Shown here in pieces: positions 16,081 to 24,012 of a stretch of DNA of 38,906 bases. The translations under genes were made by a program, and so were the position numbers. The stretch lies in the NCBI GenBank assembly GCA_902784565.1, contig CACZVE010000018.1:1-38906 (forward strand), given 5' to 3'. How positions within the stretch are numbered: position 1 is the stretch's first letter; every line of letters starts with the position of its first letter. Source of the stretch: an uncultured Prevotellaceae bacterium. Its GTDB lineage: Bacteria > Bacteroidota > Bacteroidia > Bacteroidales > Bacteroidaceae. The notes under the pieces are model-generated. The model searched no databases and had not been told where the DNA came from. It saw only the letters and a list, made by a program, of their open reading frames with translations.

Positions 16081-16165
16081 TCATACCGTTTGCAAATTTA
16101 CTGTTTTCTGTCCATATAACCCACAACCTATGAAAATCTTGCACGGAAAAGCGTTAAAAAAGCAT
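16081..16165 (-). promoter_or_regulatory. 85-bp promoter element of the sigma-factor operon (right copy)
   Basis: Inverted copy of the serpin promoter 9571-9655 (74/85 identical). The -7 box TAAATTTG is at 16093-16100 on the minus strand. The shared sequence ends with TATGA: in the serpin copy this is the true start codon, while here the same ATG reads ATG AAC TAA and is a two-codon dead end. This suggests that the element was copied from the serpin side, or from another gene where the ATG was used. Confidence 0.85.
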
Positions 16166-16190
16166 AACGAGGGTGTTTTTCCCCGAAAAG

Positions 16191-16222
16191 TTTGGCTGTT
16201 TCGCGAAATAGCCGTACCTTTG
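16191..16222 (+). promoter_or_regulatory. Promoter of tRNA-Leu and downstream lipoprotein
   Basis: TTTG (16191-16194) and TACCTTTG (16215-16222) with 20-bp spacing. Eighteen bases separate the -7 box from the tRNA 5' end. Confidence 0.85.
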
Positions 16223-16240
16223 CAACCGCAAAACCCCATT

Positions 16241-16326
16241 GCCGCAATGGTGGAATTGGTAGACACGAGGGACTTAAAATCCCTTGACCCGGAAAGGTCG
16301 TGCGGGTTCGAGTCCCGCTCGCGGCA
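16241..16326 (+). tRNA. tRNA-Leu, anticodon UAA
   Basis: Acceptor strands GCCGCAA and TCGCGGC pair (one A/C mismatch), with A as discriminator at 16326. The anticodon loop CTTAAAA in AGGGA/TCCCT gives UAA. A long variable arm (about TGACCCGGAAAGGTC) marks a class II tRNA, and the T arm GCGGGTTCGAGTCCCGC is complete. The genome encodes CC but not the final A after the discriminator, so CCA must be completed enzymatically. Confidence 0.97.
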
Positions 16327-16344
16327 CCTAACATCCCTACTTTT

Positions 16345-18012
16345 ATGCAGAAAAAACAGTTCATCCTCCTATCAGCCACTACCGTGTTGTTCCTCTCGTC
16401 CTGTTCCAGTAAACTGGGCGTGTTGTCGGCTGATAACTTCACCGTGACCCCGAACCCCTTAGAGACCCAGGCCGGTACCGTACCCGCCACCATCAACGGT
16501 CATTTCCCCGAGAAATACATGCAGAAGAAAGCCGTTGTCACCGTCATCCCCGAACTGCGTTACTCCAACGGCCAGACGGTGCAGGGCAACAGTGCCACCT
16601 TCCAGGGTGAGAGTGTGCTGGGCAACGACCAGACCATCTCCTACCGTCTCGGTGGCAACTACACGATGAAGACCACCTTTGCCTATGCCGACGACAACAA
16701 GGCCGATATGTACCTCACCTTCGATGCCCGTATCGGTAAGAAGTCCGTGAAGGTGCCTGCCGTGAAGGTGGCAGAGGGTATCCTCGCCACCTCCGAACTC
16801 TACAAGCAGACCCTCGGCACCGCCCAGGCTGCCATCGCCCCCGATGCCTACCAGCGCATCACCCAACAGAAGCAGGAGGCCAACATCAAGTTCCTCATCC
16901 AACAGGCCGTGTTGCGCAAGAGCGAACTCAAGAACAACTCCGTGCAGGAGTTTGTGCGCATGCTCGAGCGCATCAATGCCGATCGCGAGGGTCTCAGACT
17001 GGATCATGTCGAGGTGTCGGCCTATGCCTCGCCCGACGGTGGTTTCAGCATCAACGACAAACTGGCCAACGAGCGCCAGAAGGTGTCGGAGCAGTATGTC
17101 AACCAGGAACTGAAGAAGATCAATCTCGACGCCGCTGTCGATGCGAAGTACACCGCCCAGGACTGGGAGGGATTCCAGGAACTGGTGAAGGCCAGCGACA
17201 TCCAGGACAAGGACGTCATCCTGCGCGTGCTGTCGATGTATAAGGACCCGCAGGAGCGCGAGCAGCAGATCAAGAATATCTCCGCCGCCTTCCGCGAACT
17301 CGCCGACGGCATCCTGCCGCAGTTGCGCCGCGCCCGTCTCACCATCAACTACGAGACGGTGGGCCGCAGCGACGAACAGATCCTGCAGCAGATCAAGGAC
17401 GACGCCACGCAGCTCTCCATCGAGGAACTGCTCTACGGCGCTGCCCTAAAGGACGACCTCAACGCCCAGGAGGATATCTACAAGCTCGCCACGGAGATCT
17501 ATCCCCGTGATGCCCGTGCCTTCAACAACCTCGCCGCCATCCAGTATGCCCGTGGCAACTACGACGCGGCCCGTCAGTACATCCAGAAGGCACAGGCCCT
17601 CGGCACCACCCTGCCCGAAGTCCGCGCCAACCTCGGCATGCTCGCCCTGAAACAGGGCGACGTGAAGGCAGCCGAACAACTCATCGCCGGTGCCACCGGC
17701 GCCAATGGCTTGGACGAGGTGTTGGGCAACCTCCATCTGGCACAGGGCAACTACGCCCAGGCCGAGCAGGACTTTGCCGAGACCTACAGCAACAGTGCCG
17801 CGCTGGCGCAGATCCTCAACAAGAACTACGCCTCTGCCGCCGTCACGCTGAAGTACGTGAAGAACCCCGACGCGATGACCGACTATCTGAAGTCCATCCT
17901 CTCCGCCCGTATGGGTAATGCCGACGATGCCGCCGAGGCCCTCCGTGCCGCCCTCGCCAAGGATCCGTCCCTCTCCCGCTACGCCAACAATGACCTCGAA
18001 CTGAAGAAGTGA
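16345..18012 (+). CDS. OmpA-like / TPR outer-membrane lipoprotein
   Basis: Predicted protein of 555 residues. The ATG at 16345 gives a lipobox LFLSSC (Cys20); a frame from 16300 would start inside the tRNA. About residues 25-160 are beta-rich and repeat-free. At about 220-250 the segment VEVSAYASPDGGFSINDKLANERQKV resembles the OmpA peptidoglycan-associated fold. From about 375, TPR-like helices appear (EIYPRDARAFNNLAAIQYARGN, LPEVRANLGMLALKQGDVKAAEQ). The codon use is extreme: almost every codon ends in C or G (GCC, AAC, CTC, AAG), as in abundant proteins, and the gene lies only 18 nt after the tRNA with no promoter of its own. It probably links the outer membrane to peptidoglycan; the exact role is unknown. 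Its stop is in the first unit of a heptad array. Confidence 0.88.
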   Translation: MQKKQFILLSATTVLFLSSCSSKLGVLSADNFTVTPNPLETQAGTVPATINGHFPEKYMQKKAVVTVIPELRYSNGQTVQGNSATFQGESVLGNDQTISYRLGGNYTMKTTFAYADDNKADMYLTFDARIGKKSVKVPAVKVAEGILATSELYKQTLGTAQAAIAPDAYQRITQQKQEANIKFLIQQAVLRKSELKNNSVQEFVRMLERINADREGLRLDHVEVSAYASPDGGFSINDKLANERQKVSEQYVNQELKKINLDAAVDAKYTAQDWEGFQELVKASDIQDKDVILRVLSMYKDPQEREQQIKNISAAFRELADGILPQLRRARLTINYETVGRSDEQILQQIKDDATQLSIEELLYGAALKDDLNAQEDIYKLATEIYPRDARAFNNLAAIQYARGNYDAARQYIQKAQALGTTLPEVRANLGMLALKQGDVKAAEQLIAGATGANGLDEVLGNLHLAQGNYAQAEQDFAETYSNSAALAQILNKNYASAAVTLKYVKNPDAMTDYLKSILSARMGNADDAAEALRAALAKDPSLSRYANNDLELKK

Positions 18013-18064
18013 TTAGTGGAAAGTAATTAGTGGAAAGAGGAAAGAGGAAAGAGGAAAGAGAATA
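18009..18064 (+). repeat. Heptad repeat array (left arm of inverted pair)
   Basis: Eight 7-bp units: GTGATTA GTGGAAA, GTAATTA GTGGAAA, three GAGGAAA, then GAGAATA. The final 26 bp (18039-18064) are perfectly complementary to 18119-18144. The stop of the OmpA/TPR gene (18010-18012) lies in the first unit. Confidence 0.85.
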
Positions 18065-18073
18065 CTTATGCAG

Positions 18074-19150
18074 ATGAAAAAGCCCATAAATCATAGGAAT
18101 CTATTCGAGGCTCTGAGGTATTCTCTTTCCTCTTTCCTCTTTCCACTTTCCTCTTTCCTCTTTCCACTTTCCTCTCTCCTTCTTACATCATCCTGCAGTA
18201 ACGCAGGAGGCTCCTTCCGCATGGAAGGCGAGTTCAAGGGCTTCAACCAGGGCGAACTCTACGTCTACAGTCCCGACGGCGGCCTGCGCAAACTCGACAC
18301 CATCAGTGTCAAGGGCGGTCGTTTCACCTACGAGGTACGTCTCGACTCCACCGCCACCTTCGTCCTTGTCTTCCCCAACTACTCCGAGGTGCCCGTCATC
18401 GGTGAGTCCGGTGCCACCGTCGAGGTCAAGGGCGACGCCTCCCACCTCAAGGAGATCGAGGTACACGGCACGAAGGCCAACGACCAGATGACCGGTTTCC
18501 GCCTGAAGACCAGTGAGATGCCGCCCCCCGAGGTGGTCCGCGAGGCCTCGGCCTTCATCAAGGACCATTCCGCCTCACTCACCAGCGTCTACCTCCTCCG
18601 CCGTTATTTCCTCCTCACGCCCACGCCCGACTACCGTCAGGCCCACATCCTGGCTGAGACCATCCGCCAGGCACAGCCCTACAACAAACAGGTGGCCATG
18701 CTCGTGCGCCATTTGAAGGGCCTCGAGCGCGTCACCGGCAATGGCGCGCTGCCTAAGTTCTCTGCCATCGACATCAAGGGCCATCCCATCTCCAACGGCG
18801 ATCTCTATGCGCCTGTGAATGTCATCACCACCTGGTCGTCGTGGAATTTCGAGAGTCAGAACATCCAGCGCCAACTCAAGAGCCTGGAGCGCGAGAAGGG
18901 TGTCTCGCGCCTGCGCATCATGAGCATCTGTCTCGATGCCGATGCCCGCGAGTGCCGCCGCCTGATGGACCGCGACTCCATCATGTGGAGCAACATCTGC
19001 GACGAGCGGATGTGGGACAATCCCATCATCACCTCGCTGGGTCTGAGCCGCGTGCCGGATAATATCATCACCGACGCCAAGGGCCACATCATCGCCCACT
19101 CCCTGCCGGTCAACGAACTCAAAAAGAAAATAGAAGAATTATTGCAGTAA
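18074..19150 (+). CDS. Thioredoxin-fold lipoprotein (DUF4369 + TlpA-like) lacking redox cysteines
   Basis: Predicted protein of 358 residues; an ATG two codons earlier (18068) is also possible. The signal sequence is coded by heptad repeats and reads SLSSFLFPLSSFLFPLSS before the lipobox LLLTSSC. The first domain (FRMEGEFKGFNQGELYVYSPDGG...) resembles DUF4369, usually fused to TlpA-type thioredoxins in Bacteroidales. The second domain has the thioredoxin-like beta strand VNVITTWSSWNFESQNIQRQL and a SRVPDNIITDAKGHIIAH end with the cis-Pro position. Where TlpA has WCxxC, this protein has WSSWNFES, so it cannot act as a thiol oxidoreductase in the usual way. It may bind or scaffold another partner. 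Same GC-rich codon use as the gene before it. Confidence 0.85.
   Translation: MKKPINHRNLFEALRYSLSSFLFPLSSFLFPLSSLLLTSSCSNAGGSFRMEGEFKGFNQGELYVYSPDGGLRKLDTISVKGGRFTYEVRLDSTATFVLVFPNYSEVPVIGESGATVEVKGDASHLKEIEVHGTKANDQMTGFRLKTSEMPPPEVVREASAFIKDHSASLTSVYLLRRYFLLTPTPDYRQAHILAETIRQAQPYNKQVAMLVRHLKGLERVTGNGALPKFSAIDIKGHPISNGDLYAPVNVITTWSSWNFESQNIQRQLKSLEREKGVSRLRIMSICLDADARECRRLMDRDSIMWSNICDERMWDNPIITSLGLSRVPDNIITDAKGHIIAHSLPVNELKKKIEELLQ
18119..18181 (+). repeat. Heptad repeat array coding for a signal peptide (right arm)
   Basis: Nine 7-bp units: TATTCTC, then TTTCCTC and TTTCCAC variants, then TCTCCTT. The first 26 bp pair perfectly with 18039-18064, placing the start codons at 18068 and 18074 in a 54-nt loop. 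All nine units are translated as the hydrophobic core of the lipoprotein signal. Confidence 0.85.
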
Positions 19151-19184
19151 CAACAACATTATTCACCCAGAAAATCTAAATACT

Positions 19185-20729
19185 ATGCTTGTCAAGACAT
19201 TCTGTGCAGCCGTTATGGGGCTGGAAGCCACCACTATCACCATCGAAGTGAATCTGACTCGAGGGGTGCAGTTTCATCTGTCAGGACTGGCCGATACAGC
19301 CGTCAAGGAGAGTTATGACCGTATCCGTGCGGCCATGAGTAACATCGGTTTCAAGCCACCCACTGCCGACATCACCATCAACCTTTCGCCAGCCGATATC
19401 CGTAAGGAAGGTAGCGGTTACGACCTGCCTCTTGCCATAGGTATCTTGGCGGCTCATGGGAAGGTCATTGAAACTGCTCTGTCGGAGTATATGATGATTG
19501 GTGAACTGGGACTCGACGGAAGTCTAAAGCCCGTCAGCGGCGCCTTACCCGTAGCCATCCGAGCCCGCGCCGAGAAGTTCAAAGGACTCATTGTGCCTAA
19601 GGCGAATGCACGGGAGGCGGCTGTCGTCAATCACCTTGATATCTACGGGATGGACAGTCTGGCCGATGTCGTCAGTTTCTTCAACGGAGTAGAGGATTAT
19701 GAGCCTACCATCGTTGATACCCGCAAGGAGTTTTACGAACAACAATATTCCTTCGATCTCGATTTTGCCGACGTGAAGGGCCAGGAGAGCGTAAAACGTG
19801 CCTTGGAAGTGGCTGCGGCGGGGAGTCACAATGTGATTCTTATCGGACCTCCTGGTTCTGGCAAGTCAATGATGGCCAAACGATTACCCAGCATCTTGCC
19901 GCCACTCTCCCTTGCCGAGAGTCTGGAGACGACACAGATACATTCTGTCGCAGGAAAACTGCCTGTGGGAACTTCACTCATCTCGCAACGTCCTTTCCGT
20001 AGTCCGCACCATACAGTGTCGCAGGTAGCCATGACGGGAGGCGGTAATCATGCCTCACCTGGCGAAGTCAGCCTGGCCCACAATGGAGTACTCTTTGCCG
20101 ATGAACTACCTGAGTTCAATAAATCCACCCTCGAAGTACTTCGCCAACCGTTGGAAGACCGAAAGATTACCATCTGTCGTGCAAAGTATACAGTGGAATA
20201 TCCTTGTTCGTTTATGTTTGTCGCTTCGATGAATCCTTGTCCCTGCGGCTACTATGGTGATCCGACACACCACTGCGTCTGTACGCCAGGACAGATACAA
20301 CGGTATATGAACAAAATTTCAGGTCCCTTGCTCGACAGAATCGACATCCATTGCGATGTGGCTGTCGTGCCTTTCAAACAACTCTCCCAGATGCGACCTG
20401 GAGAATCAAGTGCCGTCATCCGTGAACGGGTCATCAAGGCGCGCCAGATACAGGAAGTACGCTTTAAGGATTACAAGGGAGTACACTGCAACGCTCAGAT
20501 GAGTGAAAAGATGATCCACCTGTTTGCCGAGCCTGACGAGCAAAGTCTCGATATGCTCCGTATGGCGATGGAACGGCTTTCGCTCTCTGCCCGTGCCTAT
20601 AGCCGTATCCTGAAGGTGGCCCGTACCATTGCCGACCTGGAAGGCAGCGAAAGGGTACAGAACCGCCATATCGCTGAGGCTATCGGCTATCGTAGTCTGG
20701 ACCGTGGCGACTGGGCAGAGCGGGGATAA
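19185..20729 (+). CDS. comM: ComM/YifB-family Mg-chelatase-like AAA+ ATPase
   Basis: Predicted protein of 514 residues, the usual length. The N-terminal domain (MLVKTFCAAVMGLEATTITI to about 170) is the Lon-protease-like fold of the YifB family, with LSPADIRKEGSGYDLPLAIG. The AAA+ module has Walker A GPPGSGKS (221-228), SQRPFRSPHHTVSQVAMTGGG, Walker B GVLFADELPEF, and the Mg-chelatase C-terminal domain with ARAYSRILKVARTIADL. The cysteine cluster MNPCPCGYYGDPTHHCVCTP is a hallmark of the family. In Vibrio and Haemophilus ComM is a branch-migration helicase acting in natural transformation; in Bacteroidales its role is not established. It starts 34 nt after the previous gene, with different codon use, so it may have been joined to it secondarily. 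Confidence 0.93.
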   Translation: MLVKTFCAAVMGLEATTITIEVNLTRGVQFHLSGLADTAVKESYDRIRAAMSNIGFKPPTADITINLSPADIRKEGSGYDLPLAIGILAAHGKVIETALSEYMMIGELGLDGSLKPVSGALPVAIRARAEKFKGLIVPKANAREAAVVNHLDIYGMDSLADVVSFFNGVEDYEPTIVDTRKEFYEQQYSFDLDFADVKGQESVKRALEVAAAGSHNVILIGPPGSGKSMMAKRLPSILPPLSLAESLETTQIHSVAGKLPVGTSLISQRPFRSPHHTVSQVAMTGGGNHASPGEVSLAHNGVLFADELPEFNKSTLEVLRQPLEDRKITICRAKYTVEYPCSFMFVASMNPCPCGYYGDPTHHCVCTPGQIQRYMNKISGPLLDRIDIHCDVAVVPFKQLSQMRPGESSAVIRERVIKARQIQEVRFKDYKGVHCNAQMSEKMIHLFAEPDEQSLDMLRMAMERLSLSARAYSRILKVARTIADLEGSERVQNRHIAEAIGYRSLDRGDWAERG

Positions 20730-20730
20730 T

Positions 20731-20765
20731 GAAAAAAGTGAAGAGTGAAGAGTGAAAAATGAAAA
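20731..20765 (+). repeat. Heptad repeat array in the Fur-family promoter
   Basis: Five units, GAAAAAA GTGAAGA, GTGAAGA GTGAAAA and ATGAAAA, beginning 1 bp after the ComM stop. The array occupies the place where the -33 element of the promoter at 20774 would be. Confidence 0.8.
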
Positions 20766-20773
20766 GTTTTTCG

Positions 20774-20781
20774 TATCTTTG
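20774..20781 (+). promoter_or_regulatory. -7 box of the Fur-family gene
   Basis: TATCTTTG at 20774-20781, only 5 nt before the ATG at 20787, so the transcript should be leaderless or nearly so. No TTTG at -33; that region is heptad repeat. Confidence 0.7.
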
Positions 20782-20786
20782 CACCC

Positions 20787-21206
20787 ATGAACGAAGCAAA
20801 GTGTACACAACTGTTAGAGGAGCACGGCATCAAACCGACGGCAAACCGCATCGTGGTACTGAAGGAACTGGTGAAGGCCCTGCACCCCATCACCCTCGCG
20901 GAACTGGAATACAGGATCCTGAGTATCGACAAGTCGAATATCTTCAGGGCCCTGAACCTCTTCCGAGAACACCACCTGGTGCACGTCATCGAGGGCGGCA
21001 CCGAGGGGGTACGCTATGAACTGTGTCATAGTCATGACCACGAACACGACGAGGATATACACCCGCACTTCTATTGCGAGGCCTGCCAGAAGACGTACTG
21101 CCTGGACTATACCGACGTGCCGGAGGTGAAACTGCCAAAGGGCTTCGAACAGAAATCAGCCAATCTCATGATCAAAGGCATATGCCCGGACTGCCAGAAG
21201 AAGTGA
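20787..21206 (+). CDS. Fur-family metal-responsive transcriptional repressor
   Basis: Predicted protein of 139 residues. The N-terminal winged helix (TANRIVVLKELVKALHPITLAELEYRI, DKSNIFRALNLFREHHLVHV) matches Fur/Zur/PerR. The dimerisation domain has a His/Asp-rich segment (CHSHDHEHDEDIHPHFYCEAC) and two CxxC pairs (CEAC and CPDC) for the structural zinc. Whether it senses iron, zinc or peroxide cannot be read from this sequence; the His-rich segment fits Fur or Zur. It is cytoplasmic. The next gene begins inside its last codons (GTG at 21203 overlapping its TGA), so the two are translationally coupled. Confidence 0.9.
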   Translation: MNEAKCTQLLEEHGIKPTANRIVVLKELVKALHPITLAELEYRILSIDKSNIFRALNLFREHHLVHVIEGGTEGVRYELCHSHDHEHDEDIHPHFYCEACQKTYCLDYTDVPEVKLPKGFEQKSANLMIKGICPDCQKK

Positions 21207-21223
21207 AAAGTGAAAAGTTTAAA
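21203..21223 (+). repeat. Heptad repeat at the Fur/HAD junction
   Basis: GTGAAAA GTGAAAA GTTTAAA and a following GTGATTG. The first unit supplies both the Fur stop (TGA 21204-21206) and the likely HAD start (GTG 21203-21205). Confidence 0.75.
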
Positions 21224-21904
21224 GTGATTGCGTTTGACGCTGACGACACGCTGTGGGACTGTCAGGGTCACTTCGAGGAGGTGGAGGAACATCTCTACAG
21301 TCTGATTGCGCCCTATTGCGAGAACCCCAAACAGGAACTCTTCAACACGGAGTCGGCGAATATGGAAGACCTGGGCTATGGGTGTAAGGCCTTTTCCATC
21401 AGTATCATCGAGACAGCCCTCAGGGTGGCAGGCAACGATGTGAGTGCCACACAACTGAAGGAACTGTTGGCGCACTGTAAACAACTGCTGCACCTGCCTG
21501 CCACCCCCCTGCCTGGTGTCGTGGAGACGCTCCACGAATTGAGTGGGAAGTGGAAAGAGGAAAGTGGAAAGAGGATGGTGGTGTTTACGAAAGGCGAGTT
21601 GCAGGATCAGGAGAACAAACTGAAACGCAGTGGGCTGCTGAAATACTTCGACGATGTGGAGATCACCTCGAACAAGACACAACGGGAGTTCCTCGACCTG
21701 TGTGAACACCAGCAGATACACCCTTCGGAACTGCTGATGGTGGGAAACTCGCTGAAAAGCGACATCGCACCGGCACTAGCCATCGGCGCCTGGGCCATCC
21801 ATATCCCCTTCCACATCACCTGGCAACTGGAGCATTTTGAGGACATAGACCACGAACGACTGATAAAAATTGAGCATTTCAGCGAGATTCTCAAATATAT
21901 TTAG
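21203..21904 (+). CDS. HAD-superfamily hydrolase
   Basis: Predicted protein of 233 residues from GTG 21203; an ATG at 21182 inside the Fur gene would add seven residues. The GTG overlaps the Fur stop as GTGA and places the HAD motif at a normal distance: MKSEKFKVIAFDADDTLWD, with nucleophile Asp12 and acid Asp14. VFTKGEL (motif II), the lysine region SNKTQREF, and MVGNSLKSDI (motif IV) are intact. The substrate is unknown; phosphoglycolate-like or sugar phosphatase activity is possible. Residues GKWKEESGKR lie between the cap and core and are encoded by a heptad array at 21543-21577, an in-frame insertion that extends a loop just before motif II. Confidence 0.85.
   Translation: MKSEKFKVIAFDADDTLWDCQGHFEEVEEHLYSLIAPYCENPKQELFNTESANMEDLGYGCKAFSISIIETALRVAGNDVSATQLKELLAHCKQLLHLPATPLPGVVETLHELSGKWKEESGKRMVVFTKGELQDQENKLKRSGLLKYFDDVEITSNKTQREFLDLCEHQQIHPSELLMVGNSLKSDIAPALAIGAWAIHIPFHITWQLEHFEDIDHERLIKIEHFSEILKYI
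21543..21577 (+). repeat. Heptad repeat array inside the HAD gene
   Basis: Five units: GTGGGAA GTGGAAA, GAGGAAA GTGGAAA, GAGGATG. 35 bp are translated as a Lys/Glu-rich loop (GKWKEESGKR). Confidence 0.8.
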
Positions 21905-21912
21905 TACCTTTG
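21905..21912 (+). promoter_or_regulatory. -7 box of metG
   Basis: TACCTTTG at 21905-21912, directly after the TAG stop of the HAD gene and 33 nt before the metG ATG. No good TTTG at the -33 position. Confidence 0.65.
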
Positions 21913-21945
21913 TCGCCCAAATAACAATAAATACGTATTTAAGGA

Positions 21946-24012
21946 ATGGAAAACAAGACTTTTAAGCGTACGACGGTGACGTCGGCGCTACCCTATGCCA
22001 ACGGCGGGGTGCACATCGGACATCTGGCTGGTGTGTATGTGCCTGCTGATATCTATGTGCGCTATCTGAGACTGAAAAAGCGCGAGGTGCTGTTTATCGG
22101 TGGTTCGGACGAACACGGTGTGCCTATCACGGTGCGGGCCAGGAAAGAGGGGATTACTCCGCAGGACGTGGTGGACCGCTATCACAAGATGATCAAGGAC
22201 TCGTTTGAGGAGTTCGGTATCTCATTTGATATCTATAGTCGTACCACCAGCGAGACACACCATAAGTTTGCGGCAGAGTGGTTCCGCAAACTCTACGAGG
22301 AAGGTAAACTGACGGAGGAGACCACCGCCCAACTCTACGATGAGGAGGCGAAGCAGTTTCTGGCAGACCGTTACGTGACGGGTGAGTGTCCCCACTGCCA
22401 CAATGAGGGGGCCTACGGTGACCAGTGTGAGAAGTGCGGAAGAGACCTTTCGCCCACGGAACTGATCAACCCGAAATCGACCATCAGCGGTTCTACGCCT
22501 GTGCTGAAAGAGACGAAGAACTGGTATCTGCCCCTGAACGAGTATCAGGAGTGGTTGAAGAAGTGGATCCTCGAGGAGCACAAAGAATGGCGTCCGAATG
22601 TGTACGGACAGTGTAAGAGTTGGCTCGATATGGACCTGCAGCCCCGTGCGATGACCCGTGACCTGGACTGGGGTATCCCCGTGCCGGTGGAGGGTGCCGA
22701 CGGCAAGGTGCTGTATGTGTGGTTTGATGCACCCATCGGCTATGTGTCGAACACCGTAGAACTGTGTGCGAAGGAGCCCGAGAAATGGGGCAACTGGGAG
22801 AAGTGGTGGCAGGATGAAGACACCCGTCTGGTGCATTTCATCGGTAAGGACAATATCGTGTTCCACTGTATCATCTTCCCCGTGATGATGAAAGCGCATG
22901 GGAAGTATATCATGCCGGACAACGTGCCTGCGAATGAGTTCCTGAATCTGGAGAACGATAAGATATCGACCTCCCGCAACTGGGCGGTGTGGCTGCACGA
23001 GTATCTGGTGGATATGCCGGGTAAACAGGATGTGTTGCGTTATGTGCTCACTGCCAATGCCCCGGAGACAAAGGACAATAACTTCACGTGGAAGGACTTC
23101 CAGGATCGTAATAACAATGAACTGGTTGCCGTCTATGGCAACTTCGTGAACCGCGCCCTGCAACTGACGAAGAAATACTGGAACGGTGTTGTTCCCACCT
23201 GTGGCGAGTTGCTCGATGTGGATAAGCAGGCTCTGGCAGAGTTTAAGGATGTGAAGGAAAAGGTAGAGGAACTTTTGGAGAAATTCAAGTTCCGTGATGC
23301 ACAGTTTGAGGCGATGAATCTCGCCCGTATCGGCAATAAGTATATCACCGATTGTGAGCCGTGGAAAGTCTGGAAAACTGACCCGAAGCGCTGCGAGACG
23401 ATCCTTAATATCTGTCTGCAACTGACTGCCAACCTCGCCATTGCCTTCGAGCCGTTTCTGCCGTTCTCGTCGAAGAAACTCCGTGAGATGTTGAATATCG
23501 AGAGTTTCGAATGGGAGCAGTTAGGCTCTACCGATCTCCTGAAGGCAGGACATCAGTTGGGTGAACCCACACTCCTCTTCGAGAAGATCGAGGATGAGGT
23601 GATCCAGAAACAACTCGACAAACTCGAGGCTACTAAGAAAGCCAATGAGGCTGCAGCCTATAAGGCAGCACCCATCAAGGATACCGTCAGTTTCGAGGAC
23701 TTCGAGAAACTCGACATCCGTGTGGGTCTGGTGAAGGACTGTCAGAAGGTGAAGAAATCGAAGAAACTCCTGCAGTTTACTATCGACGACGGTTCGGGTA
23801 CGGATCGTACCATCTGTTCCGGTATCGCTGCCTTCTACGAGAATCCCGAGGAACTCATCGGCAAACGTATCCTCTTCGTGGCGAACTTCGCGCCCCGACA
23901 GATGATGGGTATCGAGAGTCAGGGTATGATCCTCTCTGCCGTGGATGCCGACGAGAGTCTCAGTGTGGTGACGACAACGAAAGACGTAAAACCAGGAAGC
24001 CAAGTTGGGTGA
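21946..24012 (+). CDS. metG: Methionyl-tRNA synthetase
   Basis: Predicted protein of 688 residues. It charges tRNA-Met with methionine using ATP. The class I motifs are HIGH (residues 23-26) and KISTS (339-343, KMSKS variant). The zinc-binding connective domain has [18 protein letters not shown] (148-165). The C-terminal segment from about 580 ([20 protein letters not shown] to DVKPGSQVG) is the Trbp111/EMAP-like tRNA-binding domain fused to MetG in this phylum. The length and motif set are normal and the gene is essential housekeeping. The flippase start codon (TTG 24005) lies inside its last codons, so the envelope-glycan operon downstream may be driven by the metG promoter. Confidence 0.97.
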   Translation: MENKTFKRTTVTSALPYANGGVHIGHLAGVYVPADIYVRYLRLKKREVLFIGGSDEHGVPITVRARKEGITPQDVVDRYHKMIKDSFEEFGISFDIYSRTTSETHHKFAAEWFRKLYEEGKLTEETTAQLYDEEAKQFLADRYVTGECPHCHNEGAYGDQCEKCGRDLSPTELINPKSTISGSTPVLKETKNWYLPLNEYQEWLKKWILEEHKEWRPNVYGQCKSWLDMDLQPRAMTRDLDWGIPVPVEGADGKVLYVWFDAPIGYVSNTVELCAKEPEKWGNWEKWWQDEDTRLVHFIGKDNIVFHCIIFPVMMKAHGKYIMPDNVPANEFLNLENDKISTSRNWAVWLHEYLVDMPGKQDVLRYVLTANAPETKDNNFTWKDFQDRNNNELVAVYGNFVNRALQLTKKYWNGVVPTCGELLDVDKQALAEFKDVKEKVEELLEKFKFRDAQFEAMNLARIGNKYITDCEPWKVWKTDPKRCETILNICLQLTANLAIAFEPFLPFSSKKLREMLNIESFEWEQLGSTDLLKAGHQLGEPTLLFEKIEDEVIQKQLDKLEATKKANEAAAYKAAPIKDTVSFEDFEKLDIRVGLVKDCQKVKKSKKLLQFTIDDGSGTDRTICSGIAAFYENPEELIGKRILFVANFAPRQMMGIESQGMILSAVDADESLSVVTTTKDVKPGSQVG

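Noticed and set aside
16241-16326. tRNA-Leu as attachment site for the serpin/sigma region as a genomic island
   Set aside because: The region lies on the 5' side of the tRNA; there is no integrase and no repeat of the tRNA 3' end at the other border.
16130-16447. Plus-strand frame starting MKILHGKALKKH, echoed in antisense near 9590
   Set aside because: The shared residues come from the duplicated promoter element; the frame continues through the tRNA, so it is not a gene.
22222-23421. 399-residue minus-strand frame inside metG
   Set aside because: A shadow frame caused by codon bias; metG is intact and no family features are visible in the antisense product.
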